From an uncultured Thomasclavelia sp. (lineage in GTDB: Bacteria; Bacillota_I; Bacilli_A; Erysipelotrichales; Coprobacillaceae), in assembly GCF_944324745.1 (NCBI RefSeq), contig NZ_CALUXO010000051.1, positions 1 through 57,083 on the forward strand: DNA of 57,083 bases. The letters run 5' to 3'. This document shows, piece by piece, positions 41,273 through 50,200 of this stretch (positions are counted from its first letter, which is position 1; each line of letters begins with the position of its first letter). Under the pieces are notes generated by a model. That model was not told the origin of the DNA. It was given only the letters and a program-made list of their open reading frames with translations, and ran no database searches. The translations under genes were made by a program, and so were the position numbers.

Positions 41273-42412
41273 TTACCCTCCGATTTTCACTTTTCCAGCA
41301 AGCATAACAAAATCAACATTTACTTCTTCATCAAACATGATGATATCAGCAATTTTATTGACTGCAATTTCTCCAAGATCGATTAAATTCAAATTTTTAG
41401 CTGGATTATAACTTGCTAGATTAACAGCTTCATTGATAGTTAGTCCCAAATGTTGATAAGCATTCTTGACTGCAACATTTAATGCTAATATGCTACCAGC
41501 CAAGGTACCATCTTTTAAGCGAGCGGCATTATCTTTAACATAAACAGGTTGATTTCCTAATTTATATTGTCCATCTGGTAAACCAGAAGCTTCAATTGAA
41601 TCAGTAATTAACATTACTTTATCTACACCTTTGGCTTTTAATAATACCTTGGCAGCTGGATAACTTACATGTATACCATCTAAAATTAATTCAGCATAAA
41701 CTTGATCATGTTCCATAATCGCACCAACAACACCAGGACTTCGATGAGTAAGTGGGGTCATAGCATTATAAGTATGAGTACCAGAAGTTGCTCCAGCTTT
41801 AATACCAGCAACAGCTTGATCATAAGTAGCATCAGTATGACCAATACTTACAACAATCCCTTCTTTAACTAAGTATTCAATTAACGCTTCAGATCCTTCT
41901 CTTTCAGGAGCTAAACTTATTTTCTTAACAATATTAGCGTATTCACCCGTTAGAGATTTAAAATTTTCTTCAGTTGGAGCAATCATAAATTCTTCTGGCT
42001 GCGCTCCTTTATATTTTTTATTGAAGAATGGTCCTTCCATATGAACTCCAAGAATTCGGCTACCTTCAGTTTTATCCATGCTGATGGCAACATTTTTGAT
42101 TGCAGCATAAGTATCTTCTTGAGACATTGTCATAGTAGTTGGAAGAATTGATGTCACTCCAGTTTTTAATGATGTTTTAGAAATAGTATTGATATCATCA
42201 AATGTTGGATACATCGTATCACTACCACCACGTCCATGACTATGAACATCGATAAATCCTGGTGCTACATAACGTCCCTTAGCATCGATTATCGTTTCAT
42301 CTTGTGGTTTTCTAGATGAAATCTCACAAATCCGGTCATCTCGAACATAAACGTTTGCTTCGATAACTTCATCTTTTAAAATAACTTTCCCATTTAAAAT
42401 ACAGTATTTCAT
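41273..42412 (-). CDS. nagA: N-acetylglucosamine-6-phosphate deacetylase
   Basis: NagA removes acetate from GlcNAc-6-P in amino-sugar use and cell-wall recycling. It is 379 aa with an amidohydrolase barrel. 'APGFIDVHSHGRGGSDTM' is the metal-binding start. 'ILGVHMEGPFFNKKYKGAQP' carries the Glu ligand, 'VSIGHTDATYDQAVAGIKAG' and 'TSGTHTYNAMTPLTHRSPG' supply His ligands, and 'VMLITDSIEASGLPDGQYKL' the catalytic Asp. A TATAAT-like box and AGGAGG lie upstream. nagB is not in the window. It is followed by the aldose epimerase with a one-base gap. Confidence 0.95.
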   Translation of the reverse strand: MKYCILNGKVILKDEVIEANVYVRDDRICEISSRKPQDETIIDAKGRYVAPGFIDVHSHGRGGSDTMYPTFDDINTISKTSLKTGVTSILPTTMTMSQEDTYAAIKNVAISMDKTEGSRILGVHMEGPFFNKKYKGAQPEEFMIAPTEENFKSLTGEYANIVKKISLAPEREGSEALIEYLVKEGIVVSIGHTDATYDQAVAGIKAGATSGTHTYNAMTPLTHRSPGVVGAIMEHDQVYAELILDGIHVSYPAAKVLLKAKGVDKVMLITDSIEASGLPDGQYKLGNQPVYVKDNAARLKDGTLAGSILALNVAVKNAYQHLGLTINEAVNLASYNPAKNLNLIDLGEIAVNKIADIIMFDEEVNVDFVMLAGKVKIGG

Positions 42413-42482
42413 TATTAAATCCTCCTACATATTTAATATTATAGCACAAATAAAAGAAGATGAAACAAATATAATCACTACA

Positions 42483-42515
42483 AAAAAAAGCAAAAACAGT
42501 TTTAATGTTTTTGCT
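42483..42515 (-). terminator. Terminator of the rimP-nusA-infB-rbfA operon
   Basis: A 10-bp perfect stem, AGCAAAAACA (42489-42498) with TGTTTTTGCT (42506-42515), has a 7-base loop and a minus-strand T-run. It lies just after rbfA. Confidence 0.88.
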
Positions 42516-42523
42516 TAGTAATT

Positions 42524-42874
42524 CTATTTATCTTGATGATTCAATTCATTAATGATTTTTTCAATTTTATTACCATATTCTAAAGAAGTATCTAATACAA
42601 AGTGTAATTCAGGTACCTTTCTGATTGTCAGTCTTTTTGCAAGTAAAGAACGAATAAATCCTTTTGAATGTTCTAAAGCTTCCATTCGTTTTTCAACATT
42701 TCGATCCTCTTTACCTAAAAAAGTAACGTAAACTTTAGCAATTGATAAATCTCTAGTAGTTTCAACGGCAGTAATAGTACAAAATCCTATCTTAGAATTT
42801 TTGACTTCAAATTGCAGGATTTGCGATAACTCACGTTGAATAATGGCATTCATTTTATCTTTTTTTAAAACCAT
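42524..42874 (-). CDS. rbfA: Ribosome-binding factor A
   Basis: This 116-aa KH-fold protein matures the 5' end of 16S rRNA and supports cold adaptation. 'MNAIIQRELSQILQFEVKN', 'TITAVETTRDLSIAKVYVTF', 'LEHSKGFIRSLLAKRLTIRK' and 'VPELHFVLDTSLEYGNKIEK' are the family blocks. The start may be the ATG at 42874 or the second Met (MNAII) six codons later; AAATAA/GGTGAAA upstream does not decide clearly. It is the last gene of the operon, 9 nt after infB. Confidence 0.94.
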   Translation of the reverse strand: MVLKKDKMNAIIQRELSQILQFEVKNSKIGFCTITAVETTRDLSIAKVYVTFLGKEDRNVEKRMEALEHSKGFIRSLLAKRLTIRKVPELHFVLDTSLEYGNKIEKIINELNHQDK

Positions 42875-42883
42875 TTATTTCAC

Positions 42884-44743
42884 CTACTTATTTTCAATTT
42901 CTTGCATGATATACCCTTCAACAATATCTCCTTCTTTGATATCATTGTAATTTTCAATACTTAAACCACATTCAAAACCTGATTGAACTTCTTTGACATC
43001 ATCTTGGAAACGTCTTAATGATGCTAATTTACCCTCATAAACAACAACACCATCACGAATCAAGCGAACACCACAATTACGTGGAATATATCCATCAGTT
43101 ACATAACATCCGGCAATATTACCAATCTTAGAAATTTTAATAACCTCTCTAATTTCAGCTTGCCCGGTAATTACTTCTTCAACTTCAGGAGCCAGCATTC
43201 CTTTCATTGCTGTTTCAATTTCTTCTACCATTTTATAAATAATATTATGAAGTCTGATTTCAACGCCTTCTTCTTCAGCTTTTTGTCTTACTTTAGCATT
43301 TGGTCTAACATTGAAACCATAAATAATCGCATTTGATGCTGATGCTAATAATACATCTGATTCAGTGATTCCACCGGCAGTTGAACGAATAACATTAACA
43401 CGAACACCTTCAACTGAAATTTTTTCTAAAGATGCTTTTACTGCTTCAGCGGTACCTTGAACGTCAGCTTTAACAATAATATTTAAATCAAGAATTTCTC
43501 CTTCTTTAATTTGTGAGAATAAATCATCTAGCGATAAAGCTGCTCCAGTACTTCTTTCTTTATCTTGTTTAGCTTTTAAACGAGCCTCACCAATACTACG
43601 CGCTTGTTTTTCACTTTCAAATACCATGAATTTATCACCAGCGATAGGTACATCGTTTAATCCAGTAATTTCAACTGGTGTAGCTGGCAAAGCTTCTTTA
43701 ATAACTTTTCCACGATCATCAAGCATTTGACGAACTCGTCCATAACAAGTACCAACAACGATTGGATCACCAGTTCTTAAAGTTCCATTAGAAACTAATA
43801 AAGTAGCAACCGGTCCTCGACCTTTATCAAGTTTACCTTCAACAACACTACCGTAAGCTAAACGATTAGGATTAGCTTTTAAATCAGCCAATTCAGCTAC
43901 AACTGTTAATGTTTCAAGCAATTCTTCAATTCCAATTCCTTTTTTAGCTGAAATTTCGCAATAAACGGTGTCTCCACCCCATTCTTCAGGTAATAACCCT
44001 TGTTCAGCCATTTCACCCTTAATTCTTTCAGGGTCAGCGCCTTCTTTATCTATTTTATTGATAGCAACTACAATTGGTACGTTGGCAGCTTTAGCATGAT
44101 CGATTGCTTCTTTAGTTTGTGGCATTACCCCATCATCTGCCGCCACAACAATAATTACTATATCAGTAACTTGAGCACCACGAGCACGCATCGCTGTAAA
44201 TGCTTCGTGACCTGGAGTATCTAAGAATGTGACTTTTTTACCATTAACATCAACCTGATAAGCTCCAATATGCTGAGTAATACCACCAAATTCACCTTCA
44301 ACAATTGCTGATTTACGAATTGTATCTAGCAATGTAGTTTTACCATGATCGACATGTCCCATAATAGTAACTACTGGACAACGAGGAACTAGATCCTTTT
44401 CATCGTCTTGAACTTCTAAATCCTCAAAATTAACTTCACTGACTTCAACATGTTTTTCAGCATCAAAACCATATTCAAGACAGATCAATTCCACTTGTTC
44501 ATCAGTTAAAGAAGAGTTAATCGTAACCATCATTCCAAGTAAAAATAAAACTTTAATAACATTCGCAGGTGTTTGACCAATTTTTTCAGCTAATTGACCA
44601 ACTGTAATCCCTTCTTCGTAGACAATAACGCCATCTTTAACAGCTGTTTCTTCTTTTTTTGTTGGAAAATTAGACTTTAATTGTTTCTTTTTTCCGGCTC
44701 CTTTTTTATTTCTGTTTTTATTTTGTTTGTTGTGTTTTGCCAT
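42884..44743 (-). CDS. infB: Translation initiation factor IF-2
   Basis: At 619 aa this IF-2 is short compared with about 716 in Bacillus. The basic N-terminus ('[20 protein letters not shown]') is brief, followed by an IF2_N-type subdomain ('[20 protein letters not shown]'). The GTPase domain has '[20 protein letters not shown]', '[14 protein letters not shown]', '[16 protein letters not shown]', 'AINKID' and 'SAKKG', followed by domains II-IV with '[15 protein letters not shown]' and '[18 protein letters not shown]'. AGGAGGG lies 8 nt before the ATG. It sits between ylxQ and rbfA as usual. Confidence 0.97.
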   Translation of the reverse strand: MAKHNKQNKNRNKKGAGKKKQLKSNFPTKKEETAVKDGVIVYEEGITVGQLAEKIGQTPANVIKVLFLLGMMVTINSSLTDEQVELICLEYGFDAEKHVEVSEVNFEDLEVQDDEKDLVPRCPVVTIMGHVDHGKTTLLDTIRKSAIVEGEFGGITQHIGAYQVDVNGKKVTFLDTPGHEAFTAMRARGAQVTDIVIIVVAADDGVMPQTKEAIDHAKAANVPIVVAINKIDKEGADPERIKGEMAEQGLLPEEWGGDTVYCEISAKKGIGIEELLETLTVVAELADLKANPNRLAYGSVVEGKLDKGRGPVATLLVSNGTLRTGDPIVVGTCYGRVRQMLDDRGKVIKEALPATPVEITGLNDVPIAGDKFMVFESEKQARSIGEARLKAKQDKERSTGAALSLDDLFSQIKEGEILDLNIIVKADVQGTAEAVKASLEKISVEGVRVNVIRSTAGGITESDVLLASASNAIIYGFNVRPNAKVRQKAEEEGVEIRLHNIIYKMVEEIETAMKGMLAPEVEEVITGQAEIREVIKISKIGNIAGCYVTDGYIPRNCGVRLIRDGVVVYEGKLASLRRFQDDVKEVQSGFECGLSIENYNDIKEGDIVEGYIMQEIENK

Positions 44744-44747
44744 ACAT

Positions 44748-45050
44748 TCACCCTCCTATCTTTTGTTTTAATAATTTTGCAAAGCCAGTATCCAAAATAC
44801 CGACTGCAACACGATTATGCTTGCCAATAGCTCTAGATAAATGTTCTATATCACCGGCAATATGATAATCGATATTATAACTGGTACATTTATCTGATAA
44901 TTTCTTTTTAGTATTATCACTAGCATCACTAGCAATAATAACTAAATAAACTTTATTACTACGAATTTTCTGTAATAATGTTTCACCAGTTGTAACCTTT
45001 CGAGCTCGAGATGCCAAACCTAAACAATTATAAAAATCGTTAGTTAGCAT
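44748..45050 (-). CDS. ylxQ: L7Ae-family ribosomal protein (YlxQ)
   Basis: This 100-aa protein has an L7Ae/L30e fold, a kink-turn RNA-binding family. '[20 protein letters not shown]', '[20 protein letters not shown]' and '[20 protein letters not shown]' match YlxQ. In Bacillus it lies between ylxR and infB and is proposed to bind a kink-turn RNA, though its ligand is not defined. It overlaps the rnpM (ylxR) stop by 11 nt and is followed after 4 nt by infB. Confidence 0.92.
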   Translation of the reverse strand: MLTNDFYNCLGLASRARKVTTGETLLQKIRSNKVYLVIIASDASDNTKKKLSDKCTSYNIDYHIAGDIEHLSRAIGKHNRVAVGILDTGFAKLLKQKIGG

Positions 45051-45294
45051 ATTTCTCTAATTCTTCAAAAATCTCATCAGGGATCTTTACTTGCAGAGCT
45101 CGTTCAAGTAATTTTTTCTGTTTGGCTTTTTCGAAAGCTTCATGACTTCGTTTTAAATAAGCACCACGACCATTCATTTTACCAGTAGGATCTACAAAGA
45201 CTTCTCCTTCTTTGTTACGAACAATTCGAATCAATTGTTGTTTGGGCAGCTGTTCTCCGGTTGCTAAACATTTTCTTAATGGAATTTTTCGCAT
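45040..45294 (-). CDS. rnpM: YlxR family RNase P modulator RnpM
   Basis: This 84-aa protein begins 'MRKIPLRKCLATGEQLPKQQ' and has 'RIVRNKEGEVFVDPTGKMNG' followed by 'RGAYLKRSHEAFEKAKQKK', the complete YlxR signature. The Bacillus protein has been reported to bind RNase P RNA and modulate its activity. It is located between nusA and ylxQ as in nearly all Firmicutes, with AGGAGG before the ATG and a short overlap with ylxQ. Confidence 0.93.
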   Translation of the reverse strand: MRKIPLRKCLATGEQLPKQQLIRIVRNKEGEVFVDPTGKMNGRGAYLKRSHEAFEKAKQKKLLERALQVKIPDEIFEELEKYAN

Positions 45295-45305
45295 ATTATC
45301 CCTCC

Positions 45306-46631
45306 TTATTTATCATCATAGTACTCATCATATTGATCATAGTCGATTTCTTCTTCGTATTTATTATATTCATCATCGTAATCATCGAAATCATCATAAT
45401 TATCGTAGAAACCATCGTCGATTTCTTCAATTTCTTCAGAGTCTTCTTGACTACTTGTAACATTTTCTTCACTTTCATCATTAGTTTCCTCAAGCATCTC
45501 TTGAGCAAATTCTTGCTGGAAGTCATCATCAACCGGTGAAGGTTCTTCTTCAACTACTGGTGTAGTATCAATTAATCCTAATTCTAACGCTTCACTATAA
45601 GATTTGATGTCGATTTTCCAACCTGTTAATCTAACTGCAAGACGAGCATTTTGGCCACGTTTACCAATAGCTAATGATAATTGATCATCTGGAACAATAA
45701 CTAAAGCACTATGTTTTTCTTCATCAATTGATACATGTTTTACTTCTGAAGGACTTAAGGCATTAGAGATAAAGACTACTGGATCACTGTTCCATAAAAT
45801 AATATCAATCATCTCACCATTTAATTCATCAACTACATTTTTTACCCGGCTTCCTTTAGGTCCAACACATGAGCCAATAGGATCAACATTTTCATTACTT
45901 GTATAAACCGCCATCTTGCTTCTTTCCCCTGGTTCTCTGGAAACAGCTTTAATTTCAACGGTTCCATCATAAACTTCAGGTACTTCTAATTCAAATAATC
46001 TTTTAACAAAGTTTGGTTCTGTTCTACTAACAACAATTTGTGTTCCCTTAGTTCCACGATCAACATCACTAACATAAACTTTTAAATGTTGTCCTTCAAC
46101 TAATTTTTCCCCTGGAATCTGTTTATTTCCAGCTAAAAAAGCGCCAGTTTTACCAATGTTGATAATGGCAAAATTAGGTTCAACTCGATCAACGATTCCT
46201 GTAATGATATCATCTTTTTTATCAGCAAATTCATTATATAATGTTTCTTTTTCAGTTTCACGAATTTTCTGTCTGAATAACTGTTTAGTTTGAATAGCAG
46301 CTAAACGACCGATATGTTCCACATCAGCTTCAGTTTCTACTACATCACCAATTTGATATTTAGGGTTAATTGCTTGTGCTTCTTCCAATGACAATTCAAT
46401 ATCTTCATCTTGAAGATCATCAACAACAGTTCTTAATTCAAATAATCTAAATTTACCAGTTTTTTCATTAATTTCAACACGCACATTAGCGTCAGAACTT
46501 AAATAGTTCTTTTTATATGCTTTGGCAATTGATTCTTTTAACATATCTAAGAAAACGTCTTTTTCAATTCCTTTTTCTTCAATTAATAAATTTAAAGCAT
46601 TCAAAAAATTCTTATTCGTACTTGAAGCCAC
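45306..46631 (-). CDS. nusA: Transcription factor NusA with acidic Asp/Tyr-rich tail
   Basis: NusA controls pausing, termination and antitermination. It is 441 aa. The N-terminal RNAP-binding domain (about 1-125), S1 ('GIVDRVEPNFAIINIGKTGA', about 130-200), KH1 ('GSCVGPKGSRVKNVVDELNG') and KH2 ('LAIGKRGQNARLAVRLTGWK') end near residue 350, as in the 371-aa Bacillus protein. The last 90 residues are extra and extremely acidic, ending in repeats such as 'YDNYDDFDDYDDEYNKYEEE'. It starts with GTG (46631), 8 nt after AGGAGG. It follows rimP by 12 nt. The tail could mimic nucleic acid or act like the E. coli AR domains; this is inference. Confidence 0.95.
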   Translation of the reverse strand: MASSTNKNFLNALNLLIEEKGIEKDVFLDMLKESIAKAYKKNYLSSDANVRVEINEKTGKFRLFELRTVVDDLQDEDIELSLEEAQAINPKYQIGDVVETEADVEHIGRLAAIQTKQLFRQKIRETEKETLYNEFADKKDDIITGIVDRVEPNFAIINIGKTGAFLAGNKQIPGEKLVEGQHLKVYVSDVDRGTKGTQIVVSRTEPNFVKRLFELEVPEVYDGTVEIKAVSREPGERSKMAVYTSNENVDPIGSCVGPKGSRVKNVVDELNGEMIDIILWNSDPVVFISNALSPSEVKHVSIDEEKHSALVIVPDDQLSLAIGKRGQNARLAVRLTGWKIDIKSYSEALELGLIDTTPVVEEEPSPVDDDFQQEFAQEMLEETNDESEENVTSSQEDSEEIEEIDDGFYDNYDDFDDYDDEYNKYEEEIDYDQYDEYYDDK

Positions 46632-46643
46632 TTTTTCTTCCTC

Positions 46644-47111
46644 CTAAAATTTTACCGCTAATCTTATAAATTTGACATTATCATAGTCAATTTTAACCGT
46701 CTTTTTAATATTCTTAACTAAATATTCAAATTCAATCGTTTTATCTTCAATTCCTTTAATAAATCCTTCAACTTCATCCATTCCAGCTTTAGGATCATAA
46801 AACTTAGCATAAACATATTTACCAATTGAATTTTGCACCTGTTCAAAAGTTTTTAATGGTTTTTCAATCCCCGGTGAAGAAACTTCTAAATAATATTCAC
46901 CTTGAATTGGATCAACTTCATCTAATTTTTGACTAATGGCTTCACTAACAGCAACACACGTGTCCATATCAAGTGAACCAACATTCTTTTCAACAAAAAT
47001 TCTTAAATACCATTCACCGTTTTCATTTACATATTCGATATCATCTAAATAGACATCATGTTCAACTAAAAGTGGTTGAATAATCGTTTTAATGTTTTGT
47101 AAAAGTTCCAT
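46644..47111 (-). CDS. rimP: Ribosome maturation factor RimP
   Basis: This protein of about 155 aa matures the 30S subunit. 'DDIEYVNENGEWYLRIFVEK' and 'LDMDTCVAVSEAISQKLDE', then 'YYLEVSSPGIEKPLKTFEQV' (the signature), are followed by an Sm-like C-terminal domain. The second of two adjacent ATGs (47111) has the better spacing from GAGGTGA; the first (47114) is possible. It heads the nusA-infB operon. Its leader carries a terminator-like hairpin downstream of a strong promoter, discussed as an attenuator. Confidence 0.93.
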   Translation of the reverse strand: MELLQNIKTIIQPLLVEHDVYLDDIEYVNENGEWYLRIFVEKNVGSLDMDTCVAVSEAISQKLDEVDPIQGEYYLEVSSPGIEKPLKTFEQVQNSIGKYVYAKFYDPKAGMDEVEGFIKGIEDKTIEFEYLVKNIKKTVKIDYDNVKFIRLAVKF

Positions 47112-47136
47112 CATCTCACCTCAATTCAATAATAAA

Positions 47137-47154
47137 GAGTGGGTTCCCCCACTC
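47137..47154 (-). terminator. Terminator-like hairpin in the rimP leader (candidate attenuator)
   Basis: A perfect 7-bp GC-rich stem, GAGTGGG (47137-47143) with CCCACTC (47148-47154), has a 4-base loop. On the minus strand TTTATTATTG follows, an interrupted U-tract. It lies about 25 nt before rimP and downstream of the operon promoter, so it acts on the rimP-nusA transcript, not only on polC read-through. Confidence 0.65.
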
Positions 47155-47168
47155 CGCTTCGCTATGAA

Positions 47169-47196
47169 ACTATAGATATGATAACATAATTGTCAA
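47169..47196 (-). promoter_or_regulatory. Sigma-A promoter of rimP-nusA-infB operon
   Basis: On the minus strand TTGACA (47196-47191, perfect) and TATAGT (47174-47169) are 16 bp apart. The promoter lies just after the polC stop and before the leader hairpin. Confidence 0.7.
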
Positions 47197-47209
47197 AATA
47201 ATGCAATAT

Positions 47210-50200
47210 TTAAAAAAGTGAAAGCTGATTTCTCTCTTGCATTCCATCAAATACGCCCATTTTAGTAAGAGTTTTGATATGAGAGTTATTTAATTTAGTT
47301 CTTTTAATAACATCTTCTTTAGATAAAAATGGTCCATGTTGGCGAGCTTCAACTACTGTTGTTGCCACCGCATCGCCTAAAGCATCAATTGAACTAAATG
47401 GGGGTATTAATCCCTTTTCATCATTAGGATCTAAAATAAATTTACTAGCCTGTGAGTATTCTAAACTAATGGGATTAAAATGATAGCCACGTTCGATCAT
47501 TTCTAAAGCCACTTCAAAGACATCCCATAAACCTTCATCTTTATTTGAAGAACTATGTTCCTGTCTTAATCTGGTGATTTCCTCACGGCGAGCCATGATA
47601 GCATCTTTTCCTTTTACAAGAGTTTCAATTTCATAAAAATCACAACGAGTAGAAAAATAAACGGCATAGTATTCTCGAGGATAATATAATTTCCACCAGG
47701 CAACTCGTACAGCTGATAATACGTATGCAACTGCATGGGCTTTAGGGAACATGTATTTAATTTTTTTACATGAATCAATATACCATTGCGGAACATTGTA
47801 TTTTTTCATCAGCTCTTCATATTTTTTCTCTGGGAAAACCGCTGGTGATTTCCCTTTACGAACACATTCCATGATATCAAAAGCATCTTTATTGGGTAAA
47901 CCTTTTTCAATCAAATAGACCATAATATCATCACGACATCCAATTACCTCTGATAGAGTACAAGTACCTGATTTAATCAAAGTTTCAGCGTTACCTAAAT
48001 ATACATCCGTACCATGAGACAAACCAGAAATAATGACTAAATCGTTAAATGATTTAGGTTGTGTTTGATCAAGCATTCCGCGAACAAATGTTGTACCAAA
48101 CTCTGGTAATCCTAAAGCTCCATTTTTACAGCCGATAAAATCTAAGTTGCAGCCTAAAGCTTCACAACTAGTAAACAGACTCATTACTTTTTTATCATTG
48201 GTAGGAATTGATTTAGGATCAACACCAGTTAAATCCTGCAACAAACGAATTACGGTTGGATCAACGTGGCCTAAAATATCAAATTTTAATACATTATCAT
48301 GGATAGCATGGAAGTCAAAGTGCGTTGTCCGCCAGGCCGCTGATAAATCGTCAGCTGGATATTGATAAGGTGTAAAATCAAAAACATCCATATCACTTGG
48401 GATAACAATAATACCACCAGGATGCTGTCCTGTTGTCCGCTTTACGCCACCACACCCAGCAGCAATTCTTTCTAATTCAGCCGAACGAATCGTATTTTCT
48501 TTTCCCATCAATTCAGCATAGCCTCTGGCATAACCATAAGCCGTTTTTTCAGCTACGGTAGAAATAGTTCCCGCTCTGAAAACATGATCTTCACCAAAAA
48601 TTTCTTTAGTAAAAGCATGGGCCTTAGCCTGATATTCTCCAGAAAAGTTTAAATCAATATCAGGAACTTTATCAGCATTAAATCCCAGGAAGGTTTCAAA
48701 AGGAATATTATGTCCTTCACCTTTCATCACTGTTCCACATTTAGGACAAACTTTATCTTCTAGATCATAACCATCACTAATTACCCCTTCATCTAAAAAT
48801 TCACTATGACAGCAATTAGGACAAATATAATGTGGTGGCAATGGATTTACTTCGGTGATTCCAGCCATTGTAGCAACAAATGAAGAACCGACTGACCCCC
48901 GGGAACCAACTAAATAACCATCATCATTAGATTTCTTTACTAATAAATGCGAAATATAATAAATTACCCCAAAACCATGTTTAATGATATTGCTTAATTC
49001 CTTTTCTAATCGTTTTTCAACAATTGATGGTAATGGATTACCATATTTACGATGTGCCGTATCATAACAAATTTCTTTCAATTTATCATCAGCTCCAGGA
49101 ATTTTTGGCGTGTATAATTTATCATGAACTGGCTTGATTTCACTAACCATATCAGCAATTTTATTAGTATTAGTAACTACATATTCGTATACTTCATCTT
49201 CTGGCAAATATGGATAACACTTTAACATCTCATCAGTAGTTCTAAAATATTGACAAGGATTTTCAGCTTTTGGATTACGCCGATCACAAAGAGGATGAGC
49301 CCGATGACCAATTCCAATAGTAGGATTAGAAATAAAGACATCTCTAAAAATTTTGTCCTTAGGATCTAAAAAATGGACGTCCCCTGTTGCTACGATAATT
49401 TTATCTAATTCCTTAGCACAGTTTACAATTCGCAACAATGATTTAATCAGCTCATCTTGATCTTGTAATTTACCCCGATCTACTAAATGATGATAGTCTT
49501 CTAATGGCTGGATTTCTACATAATCATAAAACTCCATCGCCTTTTTTAATTTATCATCTGACAAATTAAGAGCTGCTTCAAAAACATCACTATTATAACA
49601 ACTAGTACCATACAACAAGCCGTCACGGTAATATTCTAAACGCTCTTTAGGAATTCTAGAACTTCCATGAAAATATTTAGTATTAGCTTCACTGACCAAC
49701 TTAAACATATTTTTTAAACCATCTTTATTTAAAGCTAAAGCCGTCAAATGATAAGGATGGACAATTTTATAAATATCATCACCAGTAAGCGCAACTAAAT
49801 CTAACAAATTATATTTACCACTTTGCATGATTTGATGCAGCATCATTGTAAAAACATCAGCTAAAACTTGAGCATCGTAATCGGCACGGTGAGCTACTTC
49901 ATCATCATAATTAACCCGATATAACCGACAGACATTTCCTAATCGATAGGATTTTAACGGTTTTAAAATTGCCCGAGCCAATGCTAATGAATCGATTACG
50001 GGATTTTTAATTTCAGGCAAATTATTTCTGCGTAAGTTTTCATTTAAAAAACCGATATCAAAACTAGCATTATGTGCTACCAGAATACAATCATCGAAAA
50101 AATCCATGATTGTTGGCAAAGCTTCTTTAATAGTTGGTGCATCTTTAACCATATCATTAGTAATATTTGTCAAATTACTAATTCGGGTAGAAATAACTTT

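Noticed and set aside
45212-45539. Open frames on the plus strand opposite nusA, one Ile-rich and membrane-like
   Set aside because: They are the complement of the Asp/Tyr codon repeats in the nusA tail; there is no ribosome site, and the composition is fully explained by the shadow effect.
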